From: a virus
Length of the DNA stretch: 27,542 nucleotides
Direction: 5' to 3' (one strand)
Virus record (IMG/VR): IMGVR_UViG_3300009159_000253
Location: 1-27,542 of that record
How positions within the stretch are numbered: position 1 is the first letter of the stretch; every line of letters begins with the position of its first letter. This document shows, one piece after another, positions 1-7,692 of the stretch. Below the pieces are notes generated by a model. It searched no databases, was not told where the DNA came from, and was given only the letters and a program-made list of their open reading frames with translations. The position numbers and the translations under genes are program-made.

Positions 1-1341
1 GATAATGAAGATTATAATTCTAAAATAGTTGGATTTAACGAAGAGAACCAACAACTTCAAAAAGATTTAATTGATGTTCAGGACCGAATTATTAAAGGTC
101 AGGAATACAGAGATAATTTATTGAAAAGTAAGCATACTGACATTGATAAAGAAATTAGTTTACTATCTCCTGATAAAGTAACTACGGATATAACGACTCT
201 TAAAAGTCAAAGACAAGGTGTTGAAAAACAATTATCTGAGATAAAGGTTGTGGAACCATCCTCTTTTTATCATGAAGATGAACACGATAAAGTTAAGGAA
301 GACTATAATGAGGAATATAAGAAAAAGGTTGATGTTGACCATAAGATAAAAACTATTGAGGATTTAAAGAGTTCTGTTGATGGTGGAATCAAATGTGAAC
401 ACTGTGGAATTGATTTAATGATGGCCTCAATCACCCAGTCTAAAATTGCCGAACTTGATGGTTATATCATGCAAAGAGACCAAATTTCGGGGTTAATGCA
501 GGTTTTATCGGGCAAAGAACAAGGTTTTGTACAACTTAAAAAAGAGTTTGATGAGTATGAAAAAAACAAACTGATAAAAGAAAAATACGAACTTAGTATT
601 GAAGGATTTGATTTAAAAATCAAAGGACTTCAAGAGAAGTTAACGAAATATAATGAATTACAAGATAAAATAACATCTAACGAAAAAATTGAAACCCAAT
701 TAATTAAGGCGGGACTACGTTTAGATGACCTTGATGTTGAAAAAAATAATACGACAAAAAAAATAAACAGTAACGATTATCAAGTTCAAACGTTTAAAGA
801 TAAAATCGAACAAAATCTAAAAACTATCGTTAAGATAGGTGAGGAATCGGAACGAGAAAAAATCTACAAAATATACTTGGAGATATATGGTAAAAATGGT
901 GTATCAAAAATGATTATGAAAACCATGATGCCGTTAATCAATTCTGAGTTACAAAGATTGTTAGAGGACAGTTCTCATTTCAGATTGGAAGTTAACATTA
1001 ATGATAAGAATGAGGTTGAGTTCTTGATGATTGATAATAATACCCAAGTGGAAAAACTGATGGCGTCAGGTTCAGGTTACGAAAGAACAATCGCATCTTT
1101 AGCGTTAAGAGCGGTATTAAGTAAAATTTGTTCATTACCAAAACCAAATATAATAGTGTTTGATGAGGTCTTTGGTAAAATCTCTAACGATAATTTAGAT
1201 ATGGTTGCGGAATTTTTTAATAAGATTAAAGAATACTTCGAGAAGATTTTTGTCATTACACATAACCCTTTGGTAACCAATTGGGCGGACAATGTTGTTA
1301 AAATTAAAAAAGAAGATAATGTTAGTTATGTTTCTCAATAA
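1..1341 (+). CDS. Rad50/SbcC-like recombination ATPase subunit (T4 gp46-like), 5' end outside window
   Basis: The reading frame is open from base 1, so this is the C-terminal 446 residues of a longer protein. It is a long charged coiled coil carrying a zinc-hook CxxC (KCEHCG, codons at 394-405), followed by the C-terminal half of an ABC-type ATPase: a signature-like SGSGYERT (about 1067-1090), a Walker B segment IIVFDEVFG (about 1150-1176) and the H-loop VITHN (about 1252-1266). This order is that of Rad50/SbcC/gp46, which pairs with an Mre11/gp47 nuclease to resect DNA ends for recombination-dependent replication. The missing part should hold the Walker A motif. A sigma factor lies two genes downstream; T4 and cyanophages also group 46, 47 and 55, which supports the gp46 assignment. 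Confidence 0.9.
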   Translation, partial: DNEDYNSKIVGFNEENQQLQKDLIDVQDRIIKGQEYRDNLLKSKHTDIDKEISLLSPDKVTTDITTLKSQRQGVEKQLSEIKVVEPSSFYHEDEHDKVKEDYNEEYKKKVDVDHKIKTIEDLKSSVDGGIKCEHCGIDLMMASITQSKIAELDGYIMQRDQISGLMQVLSGKEQGFVQLKKEFDEYEKNKLIKEKYELSIEGFDLKIKGLQEKLTKYNELQDKITSNEKIETQLIKAGLRLDDLDVEKNNTTKKINSNDYQVQTFKDKIEQNLKTIVKIGEESEREKIYKIYLEIYGKNGVSKMIMKTMMPLINSELQRLLEDSSHFRLEVNINDKNEVEFLMIDNNTQVEKLMASGSGYERTIASLALRAVLSKICSLPKPNIIVFDEVFGKISNDNLDMVAEFFNKIKEYFEKIFVITHNPLVTNWADNVVKIKKEDNVSYVSQ

Positions 1342-1342
1342 G

Positions 1343-1373
1343 TTTGTAAATCAATAAAAGATTAGTATATTTG
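1343..1373 (+). promoter_or_regulatory. Bacteroidetes-type promoter upstream of the sigma-factor operon
   Basis: TTTG at 1343-1346, a 19-nt spacer, then TATATTTG at 1366-1373 exactly match the Bacteroidetes housekeeping pattern (-33 TTTG, -7 TAnnTTTG). The first start codon is 20 nt downstream at 1393. It begins two bases after the stop of the gp46-like gene, so the next two genes can be transcribed by host polymerase independently of the upstream operon. Confidence 0.75.
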
Positions 1374-1392
1374 TAGAATAGAAAATAACCCT

Positions 1393-1947
1393 ATGAAATA
1401 TTTATTATTTGTTTTTGCAAAACACAACGACCAAGAAAAGTTTGTAAGAATTTTGGCGGAAGAAATAGTCGGGATAACCGACTCAACAGAAATAAAGTAT
1501 TATTTTGGACCAGAATCAGTAATCCTTACTTTTAACTCAACTGATAGTATGTCTAACATAACAGATTTTTTCCAAGTTGTCTTAGGAGCATCAGGAATTG
1601 TTTACTTCTTATCCCCGTACGAACCTGACAAAATGTCATATTGGTTAGACGGAAACATAGAGAAACATCTATTTAATCCTGACAAAACAGGTATAAATGT
1701 GGAAAATACTAAGGAAGAACAGGTTGAGGTACAAAAATTGTTCTTTGGGGAACTTGAAAATGGTTTAGATTCTTTATTAAAAGAAATAAACGATGATGAT
1801 GACGATGATTATATTAAACAAATTAAAGATAAGGTTACTATTAAAGTAAAAACAATAGACCAACTTTTAGATAAAATAATTGACGAGGGGTATCCCTCTT
1901 TGTCCGACTCTGAAATAAACTTACTTAACGAATACTCTAAAAAATAA
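1393..1947 (+). CDS. hypothetical protein, first gene of the sigma operon
   Basis: A 184-residue protein of unknown function. The N-terminal ~100 residues look globular and mixed alpha/beta. A very acidic stretch (a run of six Asp near residue 135) follows, then a short C-terminal helical motif of the form LDKIIDEGY-SLSDSE-LL--YS. That motif resembles a short C-terminal module seen on some Bacteroidetes proteins (for example after rhomboid domains), but I cannot name it with certainty. The gene sits directly behind a host-type promoter and only 2 nt before the sigma-factor gene, so the two are almost certainly co-transcribed. A role as a partner or regulator of the sigma factor is possible, on context alone. 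Confidence 0.75.
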   Translation: MKYLLFVFAKHNDQEKFVRILAEEIVGITDSTEIKYYFGPESVILTFNSTDSMSNITDFFQVVLGASGIVYFLSPYEPDKMSYWLDGNIEKHLFNPDKTGINVENTKEEQVEVQKLFFGELENGLDSLLKEINDDDDDDYIKQIKDKVTIKVKTIDQLLDKIIDEGYPSLSDSEINLLNEYSKK

Positions 1948-1949
1948 AT

Positions 1950-2750
1950 ATGAAAGACAAAAACACAGGAATTCCAATTAACCAAGAAGAAATTCAACAC
2001 TATCTTAAGGACATCCGTAAGATAAAAGTTATGACACCACAACGAGAAAAAGAGTTGGCGGATATGATGAAGTCTGGAACATTGACGGACGCTCAAAGAG
2101 ATAAAGTTCATAAAGAGTTGCTTGAGGGTAATTTACGATTTGTAATTACGGTTGCAAAACAATATCAAAACCAAGGATTAGATTTTCCTGATTTAATTGC
2201 TGAAGGAAATTTTGGGTTAATGAAGGCGATTAAGAATTTTGATTGGTATAAAGATTTAAGATTTATCTCATACGCGGTTTGGTGGGTTAAACAATCAATC
2301 TTACAGTCTTTAAACGATAACGCAAGAACCATTCGACTTCCTGTCAATGTTGTCCAAGACTTACATAGAGCCAAAAAGGCAATAGAATCTAATGGAGGGT
2401 CCTTAGAACCTAAATTCCAAGGGTTACCATCGATGATTGACCTTGATATGAATATTAATGAAGAAGGCGACACATTATTTGACATCATTAAAAATGAAGA
2501 TGCGGATATGCCTGATGAAGTATTCAACAGTAAGGATTTGTTAAAGTCTAAGTTAATGGGTTTATTAAACTCTTTAGATGAACGAGAAAAAGTGATTATT
2601 GAGGATTACTTTGGTATCTCTGGGTCACCAAGAACTTTAGAGGATATTGGTGGGGATTTCAGTCTTACGAAAGAAAGGGTGAGACAAATAAAAGAAAAAG
2701 CCTTACGAAAATTAAGGAACGACAGTTCGGTATTATTCGACTATATGTAA
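1950..2750 (+). CDS. RNA polymerase sigma-70 family factor, RpoD-like, candidate late sigma
   Basis: 266 residues. Region 1.2 resembles primary sigma factors (residues ~12-46, IQHYLKDIRKIKVMT). Region 2 is well conserved: NLRFVITVAKQYQNQGL at 61-77, DLIAEGNFGLMKAI at 81-94, FISYAVWWVKQSI at 105-117. The segment 140-195 is short and replaces a normal region 3. Region 4.2 has a clear helix-turn-helix (about 228-255, ending KERVRQIKEKALRKLR). It would redirect host core polymerase to phage promoters. It is closer to RpoD than to T4 gp55, which lacks a recognisable region 4, yet its place after the gp46-like gene recalls the 46-47-55 cluster. It shares the host-type promoter at 1343-1373 and is followed by a strong terminator. 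Confidence 0.93.
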   Translation: MKDKNTGIPINQEEIQHYLKDIRKIKVMTPQREKELADMMKSGTLTDAQRDKVHKELLEGNLRFVITVAKQYQNQGLDFPDLIAEGNFGLMKAIKNFDWYKDLRFISYAVWWVKQSILQSLNDNARTIRLPVNVVQDLHRAKKAIESNGGSLEPKFQGLPSMIDLDMNINEEGDTLFDIIKNEDADMPDEVFNSKDLLKSKLMGLLNSLDEREKVIIEDYFGISGSPRTLEDIGGDFSLTKERVRQIKEKALRKLRNDSSVLFDYM

Positions 2751-2757
2751 AAAAGTG

Positions 2758-2791
2758 AAAACCTTCTATTTATTATGATAGAAGGTTTTTT
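2758..2791 (+). terminator. intrinsic terminator after the sigma gene
   Basis: A perfect 12-bp inverted repeat (AAAACCTTCTAT at 2758-2769, ATAGAAGGTTTT at 2778-2789) encloses an 8-nt loop. The T tract runs across the end of the 3' arm to 2791. It begins 7 nt after the sigma stop codon and ends 19 nt before the next gene, so it closes the 1393-2750 operon. Confidence 0.85.
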
Positions 2792-2810
2792 ACTTTTATA
2801 GAAAAATATT

Positions 2811-3140
2811 ATGAGAAAAGTTATTGAATTTGTTAAAAAGTATAAGATACATATCTTAACCTCTTTATTGGTTATTTTCTTTTTCCGTTCATGTTCCAAG
2901 TCAGGAGATGTTAGAAAACTAGAAAAAGTTAATATTAGAACTACTAAAATTGTTGATAGTTTGACCACTGTTATAAAATGTCAGAAGGACACTATTAATA
3001 ATATTTCTGAAGTCATTAGAGTTGAAAAAATCAAAATTCATACCGAATATGATAACTACATTTCATCTAAAAATAGAGGAGAACAATTAATGGAATTACA
3101 TAAAATTGTTAAACAAAATCTTAAAAACTTAGAAAAATAA
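2811..3140 (+). CDS. small membrane-anchored coiled-coil protein (possible inner-membrane spanin)
   Basis: 109 residues. A single hydrophobic segment (about 14-27, ILTSLLVIFFF) follows a basic N-terminus, giving an N-in, C-out anchor. The remainder is polar and helical with coiled-coil character. A Cys just after the membrane segment (FRSCSKSGD) gives a weak lipobox-like look. The layout of N-terminal anchor plus periplasmic coiled coil matches Rz-type inner-membrane spanins, and an amidase lies about 1.5 kb downstream, but no family is recognised. The stop codon overlaps the start of the GIY-YIG gene (TAATG). Function is a contextual guess. Confidence 0.7.
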   Translation: MRKVIEFVKKYKIHILTSLLVIFFFRSCSKSGDVRKLEKVNIRTTKIVDSLTTVIKCQKDTINNISEVIRVEKIKIHTEYDNYISSKNRGEQLMELHKIVKQNLKNLEK

Positions 3141-3868
3141 TGTTAGATGTTTTTATATATACACTTAGTGACCCAATAACTAACGATGTTAGATATATTG
3201 GTAAAACTAATGATGTAAAATTTAGGTTTAATGACCATATAAAAAAATCTAAAAATAATAAAACACATAAAGATAAATGGATAAGTTCTTTATTGAATAA
3301 AGGATTAAAACCTTTAATTTCAATTATAGATACTGTTCATGAAGATGGTTGGGAGTTTTGGGAGATATTTTATATTAGTTTATTTAAGACGTGGGGGTTT
3401 AATTTGGTAAATCATACTGAAGGAGGTGATGGTGGGTCATTTAAAGAACATACTTATGAAAGTAAAATGAAAATGAGTAAAAGTAGGTTTGGTAAATCTC
3501 GAAAACCATTTACTGAAGAGCATAGGAAAAATTTAAGTGATTCTGCAAAGAAAAAAATTATAACTAAAGAACATAGGATAAATATTAAAAACTCACTTAA
3601 AAATATTGTTAGAAAACCATTTACGGAAGACCATAAAAAAAATATTAGCGAATCTAAAAAAGGTTTAGTTATGAGTGAGGAAAATAAAATGAAAATAAGG
3701 GAGTCATCCCCAAAAAAGAAAAAGATAATTTGTTCGGAAACTAAAGAAATTTATAGTAGTATATCTGAAGCTAGTAGAGCCCTTAAGATACCAATTAGTA
3801 CTATTGTTGGGGTATTAAAAAAAAGAAGAAATAACGCAAAAGGATTTAAATTTGGATATCATGAATAA
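3140..3868 (+). CDS. GIY-YIG homing endonuclease with NUMOD DNA-binding repeats
   Basis: 242 residues. The N-terminal GIY-YIG nuclease domain has IYTL near residue 6 and RYIGKT near 18-23, followed by a basic helix. Two NUMOD3-like motifs follow, each containing KPFTE.H..N.S (about residues 120-150 and 155-175). A C-terminal NUMOD1-like helix-turn-helix begins IICSETKEIYSSISEAS and ends KGFKFGYH. This is the modular design of free-standing phage mobile endonucleases, which cleave a site in a related genome and spread by repair. It is wedged between two membrane-protein genes, overlapping the first by 1 nt and the second by 8 nt. No intron boundaries are visible. Confidence 0.9.
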   Translation: MLDVFIYTLSDPITNDVRYIGKTNDVKFRFNDHIKKSKNNKTHKDKWISSLLNKGLKPLISIIDTVHEDGWEFWEIFYISLFKTWGFNLVNHTEGGDGGSFKEHTYESKMKMSKSRFGKSRKPFTEEHRKNLSDSAKKKIITKEHRINIKNSLKNIVRKPFTEDHKKNISESKKGLVMSEENKMKIRESSPKKKKIICSETKEIYSSISEASRALKIPISTIVGVLKKRRNNAKGFKFGYHE

Positions 3869-4628
3869 TTTTTTTAGTAGAAATAAATTTAATATTATTC
3901 GGTTTACATTATTAATACCGATAATATTAGTGTCGATAATATCTATATCACATGTAACGGAATGGTATGATATTGCTAATCCGTATAATTGGAGTGTTTA
4001 TTTATCAATTTCAATTGAAATTGCTGCAATGATTTCTATATTAGCTTCTTCATTAAAAATGAAAGGAGGGGCTTGGGGAATATTTTTAATAGTCACCTTT
4101 ATCCAAATGTTGGGTAACATCTTCTTTTCTTATCAAGAGATTGATGATAATGGGGAATTATTTAAATCGTGGGTCGAATTAACTTCACCTGTCTGGGAGG
4201 CGTTTGGTACAGATATTACTGATGTAGTTTCACTTAAAAGATGGTTAGCGTTTTTAGAAGGAGGATTATTACCTATCATATCATTAACATCGTTACACTT
4301 TTTTATTAAGTATGAGGATAACAAACCTGACTCTACAACCGAACAAGTTACCGCACATGATACCATACATGACACCATACATGACACCCCCCAAGTTGAG
4401 ATAAAAACTAAAATAACTGATTTGGTGGATAATTATGAAAGTCCTGATATAAAGGAGACATTAGAATATGAATCATCACGATACTTTGACATACAAGAGA
4501 ACCTAACACCAATTACCACAACTACAACAACTAAATACTTTGACATACAAGAGAACCTAACACCGATTACCACAACTACAACAACTAATGATGGGGTTAG
4601 AAGATTGACCTATAGTAAATCAAGTTAA
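3861..4628 (+). CDS. multi-pass membrane protein with repetitive C-terminal tail
   Basis: The ATG at 3861 is preferred over an upstream TTG at 3852; the product is about 255 residues. Four hydrophobic segments are visible: about residues 12-30, 44-64, 70-90 and 130-152 (GGLLPIISLTSLHFF). The polar C-terminal third contains HDTIHDTIHDT, then a tandem 18-residue repeat beginning YFDIQENLTPI and ending in a run of Thr. The end is basic (VRRLTYSKSS). Function is unknown; its place before the amidase would suit a holin-like or host-membrane role, but it is longer than usual holins. Internal repeats suggest the tail varies in length between relatives. Confidence 0.75.
   Translation: MNNFFSRNKFNIIRFTLLIPIILVSIISISHVTEWYDIANPYNWSVYLSISIEIAAMISILASSLKMKGGAWGIFLIVTFIQMLGNIFFSYQEIDDNGELFKSWVELTSPVWEAFGTDITDVVSLKRWLAFLEGGLLPIISLTSLHFFIKYEDNKPDSTTEQVTAHDTIHDTIHDTPQVEIKTKITDLVDNYESPDIKETLEYESSRYFDIQENLTPITTTTTTKYFDIQENLTPITTTTTTNDGVRRLTYSKSS
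4356..4388 (+). repeat. 12-bp tandem repeat, 2.75 copies
   Basis: The unit CATGAYACCATA starts at 4356, 4368 and 4380, with the last copy incomplete. It encodes the His-Asp-Thr-Ile repeats in the tail of the membrane protein. Being a multiple of three it keeps the frame. Confidence 0.85.
4481..4588 (+). repeat. 54-bp in-frame tandem duplication
   Basis: Two adjacent 54-nt copies, 4481-4534 and 4535-4588, differ at one base (A versus G in the AATTACC/GATTACC position). Each encodes 18 residues starting YFDIQENL. Near identity at DNA level indicates a recent duplication. Confidence 0.95.
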
Positions 4629-4654
4629 TCTAATAAACCTTTAAGTTATGTTAA

Positions 4655-5260
4655 ATGGTAGATATAATAAAATACGGTGATTTCAAACCGTTAGGTAAAC
4701 AGAAAAAGAAACATCAAATCATTCTTTCTCACACTTCAAGAAACGTTGAAAATTACTTACAATCCTTAAAATTTCGGTATAACGGTAAAAACCCCAAGAT
4801 TCCAAATTATGTTATTACCAAAGAAGGTAAGATATTAAACCTGCTTTCAAATACCGAACATTCAAAATTCTTATCCGAAGTTAATGTAAATCGAAATTCG
4901 GTGGTCATTGTATTGGAAAATTTAGGGTGGTTACAAAAAGAACCGCTAAAAGATTATTACGTTAACTGGATTGGCGATATTTATAAAGGTAATACGTTCG
5001 AAAAAAAATGGAGAGATTATTTCTTTTGGGAACCATACACAGAAAAACAAATAGATTCTACAGTTATTTTATGTAAAATGTTGTTTAATGAGTTGGGAAT
5101 AAAGAATAATGTTATTGGACATAATACGAGAATAAATGGTATTGAAAAGTTTGAGGGAGTGGTAACCAAAAGTAATTTTGATTCTAATTTTACCGATGTT
5201 AGTCCGGCCTTTAATTTTGAAAAATTTTTAAAAAAAATAGAAGATGATAAACTCACATGA
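4655..5260 (+). CDS. N-acetylmuramoyl-L-alanine amidase (Amidase_2-like endolysin)
   Basis: 201 residues covering one amidase domain with no separate wall-binding domain. Expected zinc ligands are visible: His26 in IILSHTS, His156 in VIGHN and Asp181 in FTDVSPAF, matching the H-H-D pattern of the family (the usual third motif reads like K-DPG-F). Between them NYVITKEGKI and VVIVLENLGWL match core strands. The enzyme would cut the amide bond between muramic acid and the peptide stem, lysing the host. There is no signal peptide, so release would depend on a holin. It overlaps the next gene by 17 nt. Neighbouring membrane proteins suggest a lysis region. Confidence 0.82.
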   Translation: MVDIIKYGDFKPLGKQKKKHQIILSHTSRNVENYLQSLKFRYNGKNPKIPNYVITKEGKILNLLSNTEHSKFLSEVNVNRNSVVIVLENLGWLQKEPLKDYYVNWIGDIYKGNTFEKKWRDYFFWEPYTEKQIDSTVILCKMLFNELGIKNNVIGHNTRINGIEKFEGVVTKSNFDSNFTDVSPAFNFEKFLKKIEDDKLT

Positions 5261-5858
5261 TGAAATAAAAAACTTATTGAAAGCGTCAAGAACAATGCTT
5301 TCTAATTCTAATACATTAGAAGAATCAATAAGGATTAAAAAACAATACGGTATGTTAACTGAACAAGATGTAAATATGACATCTGGCGACACGACTAAAA
5401 AATTAAATGTTGGTGACGAGATAGAGACCGCACTTAATTATGACGAGGACGAGGAAACAAATCCCGAGAAAGATAAAACACAAGCCTATAGAATTTCAGG
5501 AGGTATTTTGGTAATACATGGGAAAACTCAAACGGAATTAGAATTAACAACTGATGAAAAAATCGCCTTCCAAGAAACTATGGATGAGTTTGTTACTGAG
5601 GTTTCCGACTTAGTGGATTTTAATAAGTTAAACGTATATCCAAATAATGTTGAATGGTCAGGTAAAATTATCGACTTTGATGTGGAATTTACATATTCAA
5701 TTGGGGAAGAAAATGGTATTTATATTGATGGTGACATGATGAAGATGGATGATAAGTTTATTGAGTTTGTTACAAAACTAAAGTCTTATTATGAAAAATT
5801 TAAATCAAAGTGGGCAAAAATATTAGCATCAAGAAAGAAAACTAAAAGAAACGACTAA
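5244..5858 (+). CDS. hypothetical acidic protein
   Basis: 204 residues, no recognised family. The N-terminal ~60 residues are helical and include KQYGMLTEQDVNM. A strongly acidic linker follows (about 64-80). The middle holds a beta-rich block (YRISGGILVIHGKT, then VEWSGKIIDFDVEFTYSI). The C-terminus is a basic helix (KSKWAKILASRKKTKR). Start at 5244 lies inside the amidase gene, and the stop overlaps the next start (TAATG), so it belongs to the same operon. It may be a virion or assembly component, but nothing seen proves that. Confidence 0.7.
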   Translation: MINSHDEIKNLLKASRTMLSNSNTLEESIRIKKQYGMLTEQDVNMTSGDTTKKLNVGDEIETALNYDEDEETNPEKDKTQAYRISGGILVIHGKTQTELELTTDEKIAFQETMDEFVTEVSDLVDFNKLNVYPNNVEWSGKIIDFDVEFTYSIGEENGIYIDGDMMKMDDKFIEFVTKLKSYYEKFKSKWAKILASRKKTKRND

Positions 5859-6490
5859 TGATAGATTTTTTAAAAAAATTAGACCTAAAAACAATATTAA
5901 TCTTATTGTTAATTATTGTCATTTTATTAATGAGAGCGTGTTCCTCAACAGGGGAACCTAATAAAGGAGAAATAATTAAAGTTGATGGAAAAAAATATAT
6001 CGTGATTAAACATGATATTGATACAATATATAAACCTGTAACACAAGTTGTTTATAAACAAGGTAAAGTTATTTTTGTTGACAAACCTGTTTATGTTCAG
6101 GTACCTACCAATGTTGATACTGCAACAATCTTACAAGACTATTATACTAAATACCCTTATAAAGACACACTTAAACTTACTGAGGGTTTAGGGTTTATTG
6201 CCGTTAATGACACAATTTTTAAAAATAGAATATTAAACAGAACATTTGATTCCCATGTAAACAAAATAACCATTAAAGAAACATTGTATTTAGAACAACC
6301 ACCTAAAGTTATGGTATTTATTGGGGGAGTTGCGGGGTTCGATAAAGTTAATTTAGTGAATTTTGTTGGACCATCTCTATTGATTAAAGATAAAAAAGAT
6401 AAGATATACTCAATTGGGGTTGGTTACAGTAATGCTAAAACCATTTCAGTCCAAGGGGGTATTTATTGGAAGATTAAACTTAAAAAATAA
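5858..6490 (+). CDS. membrane-anchored periplasmic protein with beta-rich C-terminus
   Basis: 210 residues. A hydrophobic segment at about 13-27 (ILILLLIIVILLM) is followed by RACSS, which is either a plain anchor or a lipoprotein-like signal. The central part (about 40-140) has many short beta strands, including DTIYKPVTQVVYKQGKVIFV. The last 55 residues alternate like outer-membrane strands (MVFIGGVAGF, GPSLLI, IYSIGVGYS, ISVQGGIYWKI). One reading is an inner-membrane anchor with a periplasmic linker and a domain that meets the outer membrane, as a one-piece spanin would. This follows from the topology only; no family match is claimed. Confidence 0.72.
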   Translation: MIDFLKKLDLKTILILLLIIVILLMRACSSTGEPNKGEIIKVDGKKYIVIKHDIDTIYKPVTQVVYKQGKVIFVDKPVYVQVPTNVDTATILQDYYTKYPYKDTLKLTEGLGFIAVNDTIFKNRILNRTFDSHVNKITIKETLYLEQPPKVMVFIGGVAGFDKVNLVNFVGPSLLIKDKKDKIYSIGVGYSNAKTISVQGGIYWKIKLKK

Positions 6491-6491
6491 A

Positions 6492-6737
6492 ATGGCTTTA
6501 ACCGATACTGATAAAAAACAAATTGAAGTTATAATTCGTAAAGAAATTAAAGATTTCATGGGGGATAACACCATTAAACAATACGAAGATAAACTAATGG
6601 ATACCTTATCAAAAGAAATTAGACGAGGAAAACTTGAAGGGGATGTTAAAGACATTGTTATTCGAGTATTCACTGAATTTTATCAATTTATGTATACCCA
6701 ACGAGGATATTGGGCTCCTAGATTAAAAAACGCTTAA
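6492..6737 (+). CDS. small conserved-looking phage protein
   Basis: The likely start is the ATG at 6492, right after the previous stop, giving 81 residues (MALTDTDKKQIEVIIRKEIK at the N-terminus). The frame opens further upstream at 6414, but that part lies inside the preceding gene. It is nearly all helical, with a mid-region RRGKLEGDVKDIVIRVFTEF and an aromatic end (YTQRGYWAPRLKNA). This looks like a small structural or assembly protein of T4-like phages of Bacteroidetes; that impression is from memory of similar sequences and is not verified. It lies 1 nt before the next gene. Confidence 0.75.
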   Translation: MALTDTDKKQIEVIIRKEIKDFMGDNTIKQYEDKLMDTLSKEIRRGKLEGDVKDIVIRVFTEFYQFMYTQRGYWAPRLKNA

Positions 6738-6738
6738 T

Positions 6739-7659
6739 ATGAAACTGAAAGAAGATTTAACTACGGATTTTAAAGGTAAACTGTCTACCGAATTTAGTAA
6801 GACTGGCGGTGACCCTCTCGATAGAATGATGGCCCAAAACGAATATCTTAGTAGTCTTGAAGAAAATAAAGGTAAAAACAAAAAAGAACAAGTGATTAAA
6901 CGAAAAATAAAAAAAGGAGTGTCTGACAAAATAGTTGGAACCCCTAAATTAGACAAACCTATTGGAAAGATGTACAGTTCTATTGGTGGAGAATCTAAAG
7001 AATCAACAGGTTCAGGTTCTGCTGGAGGTTACTCGGCACCATTACCATTATTTTCGGTCACTAAAAAAGAAATGGATGAGATGAAACAAACATCCTTCAA
7101 ATCCCCAAAGTTAACCATGTTCTCAGACGAGGCCCCAAAACCAATAAAGGCTATGAATGAGTCATGTTGGAAAGGGTACAAACAAAATGGTATGAAAGAC
7201 AAGAACGGTAAACAAGTTCCTAATTGTGTTCCTATCAAAGAAAGTGAAGAAGTTGAAGAAAAATGGTCTAAAAAATATAAAGACAGTATTGATTGTAATA
7301 ATCCAAAAGGATTTAGCCAAAAGGCTCACTGTCAAGGAAAAGTTAAAAAAGTTGAAACTAAAGAAGCGACGGGTTCGTCCTCATCAGGTTCATATGAAAG
7401 TCCTGCGGCTTGGGCAAAATCAACCAAGAAAAAGGATTGGAGAGGTAAGTCCAAAACTCAAATCCCTGGAGGTAAGTTCGTCCAAGTGAAAGAGAAATGT
7501 AAAAAATTCCCATATTGTAATCAGGGAGATATTAAAGCCTTGAACATTTTTGAGAATGAAACCTTTAAAAAAGTAATTAAAAACATAAGTAAGAAACACG
7601 GAATTAGCGAAAATGTTATTAAATCCATCTTGTCTTATGAATATTATAATGTCAAATAA
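6739..7659 (+). CDS. hypothetical basic protein with paired-Cys motifs, possibly virion-associated
   Basis: 306 residues, low complexity, Lys/Ser/Gly-rich. Two GSGSAGGYSAP-like segments (about 92-101 and 213-222) flank the core. A cysteine module reads SCWKGYKQNGMK then VPNCVPIKE (about 139-163). Next comes KYKDSIDCNNPKGFSQKAHC (about 180-199), a motif type I associate with structural or prohead-linked proteins of large phages and giant viruses. A third pair is CKKFPYCNQGD (about 255-265). The C-terminal ~40 residues form a folded helical domain. Position just before the acidic 476-residue gene suggests a joint role in head assembly, by inference. Confidence 0.75.
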   Translation: MKLKEDLTTDFKGKLSTEFSKTGGDPLDRMMAQNEYLSSLEENKGKNKKEQVIKRKIKKGVSDKIVGTPKLDKPIGKMYSSIGGESKESTGSGSAGGYSAPLPLFSVTKKEMDEMKQTSFKSPKLTMFSDEAPKPIKAMNESCWKGYKQNGMKDKNGKQVPNCVPIKESEEVEEKWSKKYKDSIDCNNPKGFSQKAHCQGKVKKVETKEATGSSSSGSYESPAAWAKSTKKKDWRGKSKTQIPGGKFVQVKEKCKKFPYCNQGDIKALNIFENETFKKVIKNISKKHGISENVIKSILSYEYYNVK

Positions 7660-7670
7660 AAAATTTAAGA

Positions 7671-7678
7671 TATTTATT
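7671..7678 (+). promoter_or_regulatory. candidate late-promoter motif TATTTATT
   Basis: TATTTATT, 22 nt upstream of the start at 7693, lies in the 33-nt gap between genes. The same motif recurs before six other starts in this window. No TTTG lies at the expected -33 distance, so this is not a standard host promoter. Confidence 0.45.
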
Positions 7679-7692
7679 AAATAAAAAGTAAC

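Noticed and set aside
7226-7489. Lys-rich 87-codon frame inside the 6739-7659 gene
   Set aside because: Composition is a frame-shifted shadow of the Lys/Glu-rich host gene, with no start signal.
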